From positions 310,001 to 374,000 of the forward strand of contig NZ_FJVE01000007.1 of the NCBI RefSeq assembly GCF_900078195.1: a stretch of DNA of 64,000 nucleotides. The letters are read 5' to 3'. Of the stretch, positions 51,486 to 60,593 are shown in pieces. The notes below the pieces were generated by a model that saw only the letters and a list, made by a program, of their open reading frames with translations, did not search any database and was not told the DNA's origin. This DNA is from Clostridium sp. Marseille-P299 (GTDB lineage: Bacteria > Bacillota > Clostridia > Lachnospirales > Lachnospiraceae). The number at the start of each line of letters is the position of its first letter. Position 1 is the stretch's first letter. The position numbers were made by a program, and so were the translations under genes.

Positions 51486-52682
51486 ATGTTATTAAAATCA
51501 AAAAAGAAAAACGGGCATTATATTACCCGTAAAGAAGAACGCGAAATTGCGAAATATAATCGCAAAATTACGACGGAATTAGAAGCAAAAAAAAGAGCAC
51601 GAAATGTTTCAGAAGAAACTTATCTAACAAAGATGAAAGATCCGAATAATGTAGTAGAATTCGATGATTTACATACATATTTTTTTACAGATGCAGGAAC
51701 AGTTAAAGCTGTAGATGGCGTTACATTTAGCATACCAGCCAATAGTACAGTTGGTGTTGTTGGTGAATCTGGATGTGGTAAGAGTGTTACTTCATTATCA
51801 CTTATGCAATTAGTGCAAGCTCCTCAGGGGCAAGTAGTAAGTGGTCAGATCCGTTATAATAATGGTGAAAAGTGCTACGATATTGCTAAAATGTCAACAG
51901 AAGCCATGAGAGAAATTCGTGGAAAAGAAATCGCTATGATTTTCCAAGAACCAATGACAAGTTTAAATCCAGTATTTACAATTGGTTATCAATTGGATGA
52001 AGTTACGATGTTACATAATCCTACAGCTACGAAAGAAATGGCAAAAGCAAAATCAATTGAGATGCTAAACCTTGTAGGAATTGCTAGAGCTGAAGGTGTT
52101 TATGAAAACTATCCACATGAATTGTCTGGTGGTATGAGACAGCGTGTTATGATTGCAATGGCACTCGTATGTAATCCAAAGCTTATTATAGCAGATGAAC
52201 CTACCACAGCACTTGATGTAACCATTCAAGCACAGATATTAGAATTACTTCGCTCGGTTCGAGAAAAAATCAATGGTAGTATCATGTTAATCACACATGA
52301 TTTAGGCGTAGTTGCTGAAATGGCAGATTTTGTTGTAGTAATGTATGCAGGAAGAATTATAGAGATGGGAACTGCGGAAGAAATTTTCTTGGATCCAAAA
52401 CATCCATATACGGTTGGTCTAATGAAGAGTAAACCAATTGTAAATAAAATCGTAAAAAGACTTTATAGCATACCTGGTCAAGTACCAAATCCTATCAACA
52501 TGCCAAGTCATTGTTATTTTAAAGATCGTTGTGATAAAAGCTTTAAAGCTTGTGAAGGTGATTACCCATGCCTAAGAGCATTTAGTGAAACGCATAAGGT
52601 AGCATGCCATTTGTATGATGAGGGAAAGTCAAAAGTTTCCGCAGATTCAAAGGGAAAATTGGAGGTGGTAAATCATGAGTGA
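51486..52682 (+). CDS. Oligopeptide-type ABC ATPase (OppD/DppD), first system
   Basis: 398 residues. A basic N-terminal extension of about 55 residues ([20 protein letters not shown]) precedes the ABC domain; the paralogue at 60594 has the same extension. Walker A is GESGCGKSV, signature [11 protein letters not shown], Walker [13 protein letters not shown] and switch His MLITHDLGV. The C-terminal oligopeptide domain has cysteines in [20 protein letters not shown], and later C-H, that bind an iron-sulfur cluster in this family. It supplies energy with OppF. The end overlaps oppF by 8 bp. Confidence 0.92.
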   Translation: MLLKSKKKNGHYITRKEEREIAKYNRKITTELEAKKRARNVSEETYLTKMKDPNNVVEFDDLHTYFFTDAGTVKAVDGVTFSIPANSTVGVVGESGCGKSVTSLSLMQLVQAPQGQVVSGQIRYNNGEKCYDIAKMSTEAMREIRGKEIAMIFQEPMTSLNPVFTIGYQLDEVTMLHNPTATKEMAKAKSIEMLNLVGIARAEGVYENYPHELSGGMRQRVMIAMALVCNPKLIIADEPTTALDVTIQAQILELLRSVREKINGSIMLITHDLGVVAEMADFVVVMYAGRIIEMGTAEEIFLDPKHPYTVGLMKSKPIVNKIVKRLYSIPGQVPNPINMPSHCYFKDRCDKSFKACEGDYPCLRAFSETHKVACHLYDEGKSKVSADSKGKLEVVNHE

Positions 52683-53658
52683 GATTTGTTTATCTGTACA
52701 ACATCTTAAGAAATATTTTACCATCGAAAATGATATTTTAGGTAGACCAACGGTATCATTAAAAGCAGTAGACGATGTTTCTTTTGATATTCAAAGAGGG
52801 ACCACGATGGGTTTAGTTGGTGAATCTGGATGTGGTAAGACAACGATTGGAAGAACAATTCTACGTTTGCATGAGTCTACCGATGGAAAGGTTATATTTA
52901 ATGGTAAGGATTTAGCTAAATTATCTAAAAGAGAGCTAAGAACATTACGTCCACAGATACAAATTATATTTCAGGATCCATATTCAAGTTTAAGTCCTAG
53001 AATGACAGTTGGTTCTATTATTGGTGAAGCTGTAAAAGCACATCGAATTGTACCAAAGAATACGATCAAAGAGTATGTTCTTCAAGTAATGAAAGATTGT
53101 GGGCTTCAACCTCATTATTTTGAACGTTATCCTCATGAATTCTCAGGTGGACAAAGGCAAAGAATATGTATTGCACGTGCAATTGCCCTACAACCTAAAT
53201 TTATTGTATGCGATGAGCCGGTTTCAGCGCTGGATGTTTCTATTCAAGCTCAGATTATAAACTTATTAAAAGATTTACAAGATAAATATGAATATACATA
53301 TTTGTTTATATCCCATGATTTATCTGTAGTAGAGCATATATCAGATGCTGTTGGTGTTATGTATCTTGGTAATATGGTTGAGTATGGAGCAAAAGAAGAT
53401 ATTTTTAGAAATCCATTACATCCTTATACCAAGGCACTATTTAGTGCAGTTCCAATGCCAGATCCAACAGTTAAGATGAAACGAGTAATATTGCAAGGGG
53501 ATATCCCTTCGCCAGTGAATCCACCAAAGGGATGTAAGTTCTGTACCAGATGTCCAGAATGTATGGAGATTTGTAAAACAACAGAACCTAAGTTCAAAGA
53601 GATTGAGCCAGGTCATAAAGTAGCATGCCACTTGTACGAAACATCAAAGGCTAAGTAA
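52675..53658 (+). CDS. Oligopeptide-type ABC ATPase (OppF/DppF), first system
   Basis: 327 residues. Walker A GESGCGKTT, Q-loop IIFQDPYSSLSPRMTVG, signature FSGGQRQRICIARAIA, Walker B FIVCDEPVSALDVS and switch LFISHDLSV. The C-terminal Cys motif FCTRCPECMEIC, with later CHLYE, is present. It partners OppD. Overlap with oppD and shared order with the second operon show a conserved unit. It is followed by the small membrane protein gene 43 bp downstream. Confidence 0.93.
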   Translation: MSEICLSVQHLKKYFTIENDILGRPTVSLKAVDDVSFDIQRGTTMGLVGESGCGKTTIGRTILRLHESTDGKVIFNGKDLAKLSKRELRTLRPQIQIIFQDPYSSLSPRMTVGSIIGEAVKAHRIVPKNTIKEYVLQVMKDCGLQPHYFERYPHEFSGGQRQRICIARAIALQPKFIVCDEPVSALDVSIQAQIINLLKDLQDKYEYTYLFISHDLSVVEHISDAVGVMYLGNMVEYGAKEDIFRNPLHPYTKALFSAVPMPDPTVKMKRVILQGDIPSPVNPPKGCKFCTRCPECMEICKTTEPKFKEIEPGHKVACHLYETSKAK

Positions 53659-53701
53659 AAAACGTACCCTCATAGTTTTTCACATAAGGGAAGGAAGCTT
53701 T

Positions 53702-54163
53702 ATGAATAATTATAAAAAGGTTCAATACCTATTACAAAAAAATGTTGTTGACGATGAAATATCAAACAATATCAAAAAAACGGACAATGAAGAAATAGAA
53801 AAAGATACTAGCGATAATTTAATTGGTGCAAATGAAAACATAAGAAGCACTAATAAAGAAATTAATTCTAACAATGAAATTAATTCTAACAATGAAACTA
53901 ATTCTAACAAAGAGAGAAGTAAGGGAAAAGCTAAATTTGTTGATGATGGAAGATCCATTGCTGAACTAAATATCGAAGGTTTTTCTTGGTATATACCGAA
54001 ACGCTTAAAACGGGAAAAAACAGAATTAGCGAATTTAAATATTAGTAAGAAAGAACGTAAAGCCATGATATTGGGTGCGTTTTCTGCAATTTTACCTGTA
54101 GCTGGTTTTATTATTGTAATGTACGCTGGGGCATTCTTATTATTGAGCATGTGGTTAAAATAA
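53702..54163 (+). CDS. Small C-terminally anchored membrane protein, unknown family (first copy)
   Basis: 153 residues; ATG behind AAGGGAAGGAAGC. Residues 1-85 are polar Asn/Glu/Lys-rich and contain a tandem repeat of EINSNN. Residues 83-100 hold SIAELNIEGFSWYIPK. Residues about 125-150 are one hydrophobic segment (AILPVAGFIIVMYAGAFLLL) right at the C-terminus. The same plan, with ADMNVEGMPWYTN and a C-terminal membrane segment, appears in the last gene of the second operon (62872). I do not recognise a family. Its repeated place at the end of an opp operon suggests an accessory part of the transporter. Confidence 0.65.
   Translation: MNNYKKVQYLLQKNVVDDEISNNIKKTDNEEIEKDTSDNLIGANENIRSTNKEINSNNEINSNNETNSNKERSKGKAKFVDDGRSIAELNIEGFSWYIPKRLKREKTELANLNISKKERKAMILGAFSAILPVAGFIIVMYAGAFLLLSMWLK
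53861..53914 (+). repeat. 18-bp tandem repeat, three copies, inside the membrane protein gene
   Basis: ATTAATTCTAACAATGAA twice exactly (53861-53878, 53879-53896) and a variant to 53914. It encodes repeats of INSNNE. In-frame units can change in number without breaking the protein. Confidence 0.85.
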
Positions 54164-54177
54164 TTAAATATGGCGAT

Positions 54178-54246
54178 AAAACTGTCAAACATAGATTCAC
54201 CTTTTAATGGTAATAATAAAAGGGCTATGTTTGACAGTTTTTTTTT
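54178..54246. terminator. Strong terminator after the first operon
   Basis: AACTGTCAAACATAG pairs perfectly with CTATGTTTGACAGTT, followed by nine T. The stem is at least 15 bp. Confidence 0.88.
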
Positions 54247-54461
54247 GTCCAAAACTTAATGCTTAAATTTATATAAATCTTCTAAATATGTATTTTGAAT
54301 TTCTTTAATTATGAATTTTTATACAAATATAGTTAATTCGACGAAAAAGGAAATTAAACAACAGGATTATTTGACAAAAATGAATAGTTATATTAAAATT
54401 ATTGATTGTTCTTATAACGTAAATCATATCCAGATTGAAAATTGAAAGGCAAGGTGAGCCA

Positions 54462-54998
54462 GTGGCAAGAGGTAAGTATCGGAAAGATTATGAATCTCAT
54501 ATAGAAGTACAGGGTAAAAGAAAGAAGAAAACACTTATCTATAAAGGTAAATATTATAAGATAGATATTAATCAAGAAGAGCTTAAAAATATGAAGATTA
54601 AATATGCTATTTTTAGCGCATTAACAATGTTAGCGTTCATATTTGTTGGTCTTCAAAATACAGAAGGGTCAAGAAAATTTTATATTATTTTGCCATACAT
54701 TTTTACATTTTTACCTATTTTCTATGAAATTATGGGTACAATAAAGCTTATAACAAATAAGCAAAAGATGACATTTGTGGAATACGATACCTCAATACAA
54801 CGTATCAAGCGCTCAACAATTGGAATTTTAATATTCTCACTATCCAGTAGTTTTGGAGAAATTATATTTCTTATTACAAATAAAATAACAGATGTTCGAT
54901 CATTAGAATATCGAGCTTTAAGTGGAATTTTATTTATGAGTTTGATATCCTTCCTATTTTTACAGCAACAAAAAAAATATAAGTGTGTAGAAGTATAA
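54462..54998 (+). CDS. Hypothetical four-segment membrane protein
   Basis: 178 residues when started at the GTG at 54462, behind AAGGTGAG with 3-4 nt spacing; a TTG nine codons upstream has a weaker site. After a basic N-terminal 45 residues (YRKDYESHIEVQGKRKKKTL) there are four hydrophobic segments: KYAIFSALTMLAFIFVGL, IILPYIFTFLPIFYEIMG, TIGILIFSLSSSFGEIIF and LSGILFMSLISFLFL. I do not recognise a family. It lies between the two peptide-transport operons on the same strand, with its own upstream AT-rich region. Confidence 0.6.
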   Translation: MARGKYRKDYESHIEVQGKRKKKTLIYKGKYYKIDINQEELKNMKIKYAIFSALTMLAFIFVGLQNTEGSRKFYIILPYIFTFLPIFYEIMGTIKLITNKQKMTFVEYDTSIQRIKRSTIGILIFSLSSSFGEIIFLITNKITDVRSLEYRALSGILFMSLISFLFLQQQKKYKCVEV

Positions 54999-55202
54999 GA
55001 GAATTGAATAAATAAGACAAAAATTTATTTAATATGTAAATTTAAAGGAAAAATTTCCAGATTTGTAAAGATTATACAAGCGATTTCACGAAATGCATAA
55101 AAATACATCATGATTTATATATATGTTTAGATATTTCATATAAAAAATGCTTTATTCTTAAGAAACATCACAAAATAGAACATTATGATAAAAAACTACA
55201 CA

Positions 55203-55231
55203 TTGACAAAAGAAAAATGACGTGATAATAT
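55203..55231 (+). promoter_or_regulatory. Promoter of the second peptide ABC operon
   Basis: TTGACA (55203-55208), 17 bp, TAATAT (55226-55231), about 49 bp before the start of the binding protein gene. A small GGTCT/AGACC hairpin lies in the leader. Confidence 0.7.
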
Positions 55232-55279
55232 TTTCAGTATTCTAGGTCTTTTAGACCGTAATAAAAGGGAGAGATGAAA

Positions 55280-57637
55280 ATGAGAAGTAAAACTGTAAAA
55301 AAAGCATTGTCTTTATTATTAGTTCTTTCTCTTGCTGTTGGTATGTCAGCTTGTAGCAAGAAAAACGATAATACGAACAATGGCGGTAACAACTCTGGAA
55401 ACAATTCCGGGAATGAAGCAAGTGCAGATACACCTTTAGTTGTTGGTTATTTGCCATTTAGTGAAAAGTTTAGTCCATTTTTCGCTAGCACTGGGTATGA
55501 CAGGGATGTTGCGGATATGACACAAGTTAGTTTGCTAACAACTGATAGAACTGGTGGCATCATCTACAACTCAATTGAAGGTGAAACAGTTGCATATAAT
55601 GGAACTGACTACGAATACAAAGGAATTAGTGATATTACAGTTGATTATGATGAAACTAGTGATATTACAACATATAATATTAAAATCAGAGATGATGTTA
55701 AATTCTCCGATGGTGAAGTTTTAGATGCTGATGATATCATCTTTAACTATTATGTATTAGCTGATAATAGTTATGACGGTTCTTCAACACTTTACTCAAC
55801 TCCAATCATTGGTATGTTAAATTATCGTAAGAATAATTCAAATGCAGAGAACACAACAGTAAGCGCTGAAGAAATCGCTGCTGAAATTGCTAATATGAGT
55901 GAGGAAACAAAAACTGCAATCGCAGAAAAAATCATTATTCCTACTTTAACATCTGAATTAGAATGGGTAAAAACACTTTATGGAAATGAACAATATGCTT
56001 CTTATACTACTGAATATCCAGTAGCAAAAGACTTATTTGCAAATTTCTATAGCATTGATGAATCCTATGACTCTACTGCTGTAGCGGACGAAAGTCAAGT
56101 TCTTAGCGACATCATTGCTCAATATGGTGCTAACTACACTGCATTAGGTACTAACTATGCAGGTGATGAAACTTACTATCAAGCAGATGTTGATTCTATC
56201 GTAAGTGAAATCTTATTAGATAAGAAATTAGCAACTGGTGGTGAAGAAGTTCCTAATATCGAAGGTATTAAGAAAATCAGCCAAACTGAAGTAGAAGTTA
56301 AGACAAAAGGTTTTGATGCTACTGCAATTTATCATATTTGTGGTATTACTGTTGCTCCATTACATTATTATGGAGATGAATCCGCATATGATTATGATAA
56401 CAATAAATTTGGTTTTACAAGAGATGATTTATCTATAGTAAAAGCTAAGACAACTCAACCAATGGGGGCAGGTCCTTACAAATTTATCAAATATGATAAC
56501 AAAGTAGTTTATTTTGAAGCAAACGAAAACTACTATAAGGGTGCTCCAAAAACTAAATATGTACAATTTAAAGAAACTCAAGATACAGAAAAAATTTCCG
56601 GTGTTGGTACTGGAACAATTGATATTGCAGATCCATCTGGTAGTTTAGCAGGATTCGAAGAAATCTCTAGCTATAACTCTAACAAAGAAATTTCTGGTGA
56701 CGTAATTGAAACAAATACAGTTGATAATTTAGGTTATGGTTATATCGGTATTAATGCTGATAACGTAAACGTTGGTGGAGATGCTGGTTCTGAAGCTTCC
56801 AAGAATTTAAGAAAAGCATTCGCAACAATCTTTGCTGTATATCGTGATGTTACAATTGATAGTTACTATGGAGATGCAGCTGCTGTTATTAACTACCCAA
56901 TTTCAAATACATCTTGGGCAGCTCCACAAAAATCTGATGAAGATTATAAAGTTGCTTATAGTACAAATGCTGATGGTAGTCCAATTTACACATCTGAAAT
57001 GTCTGCAGATGATAAATATGCAGCAGCACTTCAAGCAGCAGTTGATTATTTTGTAGCTGCTGGTTACACTTATGATGAAGCTTCTGGTAAATTAACAGCT
57101 GCTCCAGAAGGTGCAAAACTTGAATATGAAGTAATTATTCCTGCTGGTGGTGCAGGTGATCATCCAACATTTGCTGTATTAACAAAAGCAAAAGAAGATC
57201 TTGCAAAGATTGGTATGACATTAACAATCAACGATCCATCTGATTCTAACGTACTTTGGGATAAGACTGAAGCAAATACTCAAGAAATGTGGGTAGCTGC
57301 ATGGAGTGCTTCTATTGATCCTGATATGTATCAAGTATACTACAGTTCAAATAGAATTGGTAAAGGTGGAACAGATAACAATTACTTTGCAATTGCAGAT
57401 ACACAATTAGATCAATTAATTTTAGATGCGCGTCAGAGTTCAGATCAAGCTTATCGTAAAGCAACTTATAAATCTGCTCTTGATATTGTATTAGATTGGG
57501 CTGTTGAAGTACCTGTATATCAAAGACAAAACTGTGTTATCTTTAGTGCAGAACGCGTAAATTTAGATACAGTTACACCTGATATTACAACTTATTGGGG
57601 CTGGATGAATGAAGTCGAGAAGATCGAAATGAACTAA
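55280..57637 (+). CDS. Oligopeptide-type ABC substrate-binding lipoprotein, second system
   Basis: 785 residues from the ATG at 55280, which is 8 nt after AGGGAG; the ATG two codons earlier is too close to that site. The signal peptide ends GMSAC (Cys about residue 25), followed by an Asn/Gly-rich linker (NNGGNNSGNNSGN). The SBP_bac_5 fold starts LVVGYLPFSEKFSPFFAS. The segment from about residue 190 to 335 is a long insertion before CGITVAPLHYYGD, as in the first system but with different sequence. Near the C-terminus MWVAAWSASIDPDMYQVYYS matches the first protein's AAWQATIDPDMFQVYYS. Ligand unknown; insertions suggest a ligand or partner different from ordinary OppA. Confidence 0.88.
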   Translation: MRSKTVKKALSLLLVLSLAVGMSACSKKNDNTNNGGNNSGNNSGNEASADTPLVVGYLPFSEKFSPFFASTGYDRDVADMTQVSLLTTDRTGGIIYNSIEGETVAYNGTDYEYKGISDITVDYDETSDITTYNIKIRDDVKFSDGEVLDADDIIFNYYVLADNSYDGSSTLYSTPIIGMLNYRKNNSNAENTTVSAEEIAAEIANMSEETKTAIAEKIIIPTLTSELEWVKTLYGNEQYASYTTEYPVAKDLFANFYSIDESYDSTAVADESQVLSDIIAQYGANYTALGTNYAGDETYYQADVDSIVSEILLDKKLATGGEEVPNIEGIKKISQTEVEVKTKGFDATAIYHICGITVAPLHYYGDESAYDYDNNKFGFTRDDLSIVKAKTTQPMGAGPYKFIKYDNKVVYFEANENYYKGAPKTKYVQFKETQDTEKISGVGTGTIDIADPSGSLAGFEEISSYNSNKEISGDVIETNTVDNLGYGYIGINADNVNVGGDAGSEASKNLRKAFATIFAVYRDVTIDSYYGDAAAVINYPISNTSWAAPQKSDEDYKVAYSTNADGSPIYTSEMSADDKYAAALQAAVDYFVAAGYTYDEASGKLTAAPEGAKLEYEVIIPAGGAGDHPTFAVLTKAKEDLAKIGMTLTINDPSDSNVLWDKTEANTQEMWVAAWSASIDPDMYQVYYSSNRIGKGGTDNNYFAIADTQLDQLILDARQSSDQAYRKATYKSALDIVLDWAVEVPVYQRQNCVIFSAERVNLDTVTPDITTYWGWMNEVEKIEMN

Positions 57638-57656
57638 TTAGTTTGCCCTAAATCTA

Positions 57657-57684
57657 CTAGAGCCCACCTTAGGTTGGGCTCTAG
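57657..57684 (+). other. Hairpin between binding protein and permease genes, second system
   Basis: CTAGAGCCCA (57657-57666) pairs perfectly with TGGGCTCTAG (57675-57684). No T run follows. It occupies the same junction as the hairpin in the first operon and probably protects the upstream mRNA end or lowers downstream expression. Confidence 0.65.
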
Positions 57685-57738
57685 GTAGTTAAAGGTGGTG
57701 AGTTGTCACATCATAAAAAAGATAGTAAGAGGGGTATC

Positions 57739-58725
57739 ATGCGAAAATTTATAGTAAAAAGAATATTAACAAGCGCCGTAATTTTATTTTTTGTTTCGTT
57801 AATTATATATGCGATTATGCGCTGCCTTCCAACTTCCTATATTGAAACAATTGCAAGAGAAAGAGCATCTTTACCAGGAGCTAAAAGTTATCAAGAATGG
57901 TTAGATCAATTAAATGCAGTGTACAATTTAGATGGCGGTATTATTGAAGGTTTCTTTGGTTGGCTAAGTAAAGTCGTAAGAGGCGAATTTGGTGATTCAT
58001 GGTATTACAATATACCAGTTACACAAAAATTTAGTAGTGTTATTTGGGATTCCTTTATATTAGGATCAGTATCATTTGTATTGCAGATTATTATTGCGAT
58101 ACCACTTGGTATTTTATCTGCAAAAAAACAATATAGTAAAACAGATTATGCAATTACTGTAATTGCTTTGATTGGTATTTCATTACCATCATTCTTCTTT
58201 GCAACAATTTTAAAATTAATTTTCTCCATCCATCTTGGTTGGTTTGATTTATATGGTAAAGTTGGTAGATATTATGACCAATTAGATACTATGGGTAAAA
58301 TACTAGATGTAACAAAACACTTTGTTTTACCGACAGCTACAATCGTTATTGTAAGTATTGGTAGCTTAATGCGTTATACAAGAACAAATATGCTAGAAGT
58401 ATTAAATTCGGATTTTATTCGTACAGCTAGGGCAAAAGGGTTGTCAGAGCGTACTGTTATTAATAAACATGCATTTCGTAACACCCTTATTCCAATTGTA
58501 ACAATCATTGGTGGTTCTTTACCTGGATTATTTGCAGGTGCAATGATTACAGAAACATTATTCCAGATTCCTGGAATCGGATATACATCATATCAAGCTA
58601 TGACTGTTGGTGATATTCCATTCTATATGTTCTACATGGTATTTATGGCAGCGTTAACATTACTAGGTAATTTATTAGCCGATGTCTTGTATGCCGTAGT
58701 TGACCCAAGAGTAAGAGTTAGCTAG
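57739..58725 (+). CDS. Oligopeptide-type ABC permease (OppB/DppB), second system
   Basis: 328 residues from the ATG at 57739, chosen because AAGAGGGG lies 4 nt upstream and MRKFIVKRILTSAVILFFVS aligns with the start of the first system's permease; a TTG at 57703 would add 12 residues. Six membrane segments, coupling loop EVLNSDFIRTARAKGLSERT, and the ending YAVVDPRVRVS. The first extracellular loop lacks the TAAQVQSGQLTQED segment of its paralogue and reads RERASLPGAKSYQEWLDQLN instead. It pairs with the repeat-bearing permease downstream. Confidence 0.92.
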   Translation: MRKFIVKRILTSAVILFFVSLIIYAIMRCLPTSYIETIARERASLPGAKSYQEWLDQLNAVYNLDGGIIEGFFGWLSKVVRGEFGDSWYYNIPVTQKFSSVIWDSFILGSVSFVLQIIIAIPLGILSAKKQYSKTDYAITVIALIGISLPSFFFATILKLIFSIHLGWFDLYGKVGRYYDQLDTMGKILDVTKHFVLPTATIVIVSIGSLMRYTRTNMLEVLNSDFIRTARAKGLSERTVINKHAFRNTLIPIVTIIGGSLPGLFAGAMITETLFQIPGIGYTSYQAMTVGDIPFYMFYMVFMAALTLLGNLLADVLYAVVDPRVRVS

Positions 58726-58735
58726 GGAGGTTACG

Positions 58736-58807
58736 ATGAAGATGATATGGACAAATATAGTAGAAAACATGTCTTTTGCGGGAGGTAAAAATGGAAAAGA
58801 ATAAGAA
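58736..58807 (+). CDS. Possible 23-codon upstream frame
   Basis: ATG at 58736 behind AGGGAGGTTACG, ending at 58807 inside the next gene. It encodes MKMIWTNIVENMSFAGGKNG and a few further residues. The good ribosome site and overlap with the permease start could give translational coupling; it may equally be chance. No homologue recognised. Confidence 0.3.
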
Positions 58808-60584
58808 AAACATCAATTCCCCTGCAGGGAAGGTGAATACTACTAATCAAAATAAAGATAGTGCAGCGAAGGGAAATCAAAATGTTGCATTAGATGATGA
58901 ATCAAGGGTTAAGGTATTATCCCCTACGATGCTCGTTGTAAAACGATTCTTAAGAAATAAACTTGCAATCGCAGGTACGGTTATAATATTAGCAATGTTT
59001 TTATTTGCATTTCTTGGCGGACTTGTGAGTCCTTATGATGAAAGTCAAGTATTCATGGGTTATGAAAAAATGAGCAAGGAATATGCAAGTGTTACTTTAA
59101 ATAAAGAACTACGTTATACAGTAGTAGAAGGAAAAGAGTTTCCATCTGCTGCAAAAGCGGCATTACTTTTAGCTGTTAATAAAGGTGAAACAAGCTTTGA
59201 AACAATGGGAGTTAAATATACTCTAATCAAAGAAAGTGACAGCCTTTATAGAATTGTAAGCTTAAATCCAGTTGCAAGTGCTACCGTATTACGTGGAATG
59301 GTTAATATTACTGTTCCAGCAGGTAATAATTTACCAGGTAATCTTGAAGAGGCATTCCGTACTGCCATCAAAGATGGACAGACAAGTGTTGTAGTAGACA
59401 ATGTTACTTATATGATTAGTCAAAACGGAAAAGAATATGTACTTGGTACAGCGGATGAAATTGCATTTGCATCTACAAAGATCTTTGACGTTTATGAAAA
59501 AGATACAGTTTTAAGTCATGGATTTAAACTTGCTGCTGAATTAGCGATTATAAACAATGAAAGAACTTTTAGCTTTGATGGTGTAGAGTATAGTGTTGAA
59601 ATCGAAAATAATACAGCAACTATTAGCCGTTTAGAAGGAACAAATAAAATTCCATATGCAAACGTGTCTAACTTCTTAGCACAGCCAATTAGTAATGATG
59701 TATTTTTAGATATTTCATTTAAAACATTAATTGAAGATGCTATCGCCAATGGTGAGACAACTGCAGTAGCTACAAATGAAAATGGAGAAGAAGTTGTTTA
59801 TACTATTACCCGTAAGAATGAACAATATACAGTAAAAGCTGATATTGAAACTCAAAAAATTAAGATTTATGAAGCACCAAGTAAATCACACTGGTTAGGA
59901 ACCGACGCAAATGGTATGGATATCTTAACAAGATTGATGTATGGTGGTAGAATTTCCTTAATGATCGGTTTTATTGTAGTAATTATTGAAGCAGTATTGG
60001 GTGTAGTACTTGGTGGTGTTGCAGGATACTTTGGTAAATGGGTTGATAACTTAATCATGAGAATTGTAGATATCTTCTACTGTATTCCATCAATGCCATT
60101 GATTATTATTATAGGTTCCATCATGGACTCCATGAAGATTGATCCTCAGATCCGTATTTATTTCTTGATGTTTATCATGGGATTCTTAGGATGGCCAGGT
60201 ATTGCTCGTTTAGTACGTGGACAGATTTTATCTCTTCGTGAACAAGAGTTTATGACAGCTACAGAAGCACTTGGTATTTCAGTACCAAGAAGAATTTTCA
60301 AGCACTTAATTCCAAACGTAATTCCTCAGTTAATCGTTATGCTTACAATGGGACTTGGTAGCATTATCTTAACTGAATCTACATTAAGTTTCTTAGGTAT
60401 TGGTGTTAAATTCCCATTTGCTTCCTGGGGTAATATCATTAGTGCGGTAACTAATGTATATGTTATGACAAATTATTGGTTTGTATGGATACCAGCAGGT
60501 ATTTGTATCTTATTAACTGTATTAGCATTTAACTTTATTGGTGATGGGTTACGTGATGCGTTTGACCCTAAAATGAAAAGGTAG
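58791..60584 (+). CDS. OppC-type permease with a large extracytoplasmic four-repeat domain
   Basis: 597 residues from the ATG at 58791 (GCGGGAGG 5 nt upstream); ordinary OppC is about 300-350. Residues 1-50 are a Lys/Asn-rich tail, and membrane segment 1 follows (about 57-80). Residues about 85-360 are inserted in the first extracellular loop. They contain four similar units near residues 117-159, 184-222, 245-283 and 310-350, each of form F-xx-A-xxx-AI-x-NGETSF-xxx-GV-x-YTI-...-Y-x-V. The permease core resumes at APSKSHWLGTDANGMDILTR, with coupling loop EFMTATEALGISVPRRIFKH and the ending DGLRDAFDPKMKR. The frame is intact and in order with the transporter genes, so this is a real fusion, not an annotation join. 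Confidence 0.88.
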   Translation: MEKNKKNINSPAGKVNTTNQNKDSAAKGNQNVALDDESRVKVLSPTMLVVKRFLRNKLAIAGTVIILAMFLFAFLGGLVSPYDESQVFMGYEKMSKEYASVTLNKELRYTVVEGKEFPSAAKAALLLAVNKGETSFETMGVKYTLIKESDSLYRIVSLNPVASATVLRGMVNITVPAGNNLPGNLEEAFRTAIKDGQTSVVVDNVTYMISQNGKEYVLGTADEIAFASTKIFDVYEKDTVLSHGFKLAAELAIINNERTFSFDGVEYSVEIENNTATISRLEGTNKIPYANVSNFLAQPISNDVFLDISFKTLIEDAIANGETTAVATNENGEEVVYTITRKNEQYTVKADIETQKIKIYEAPSKSHWLGTDANGMDILTRLMYGGRISLMIGFIVVIIEAVLGVVLGGVAGYFGKWVDNLIMRIVDIFYCIPSMPLIIIIGSIMDSMKIDPQIRIYFLMFIMGFLGWPGIARLVRGQILSLREQEFMTATEALGISVPRRIFKHLIPNVIPQLIVMLTMGLGSIILTESTLSFLGIGVKFPFASWGNIISAVTNVYVMTNYWFVWIPAGICILLTVLAFNFIGDGLRDAFDPKMKR

Positions 60585-60593
60585 GTGAATACG

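Noticed and set aside
53722..54252. Antisense frame over the tail-anchored protein gene
   Set aside because: Generated by the repeated INSNN codons on the opposite strand; the plus-strand copy has a ribosome site and a paralogue.
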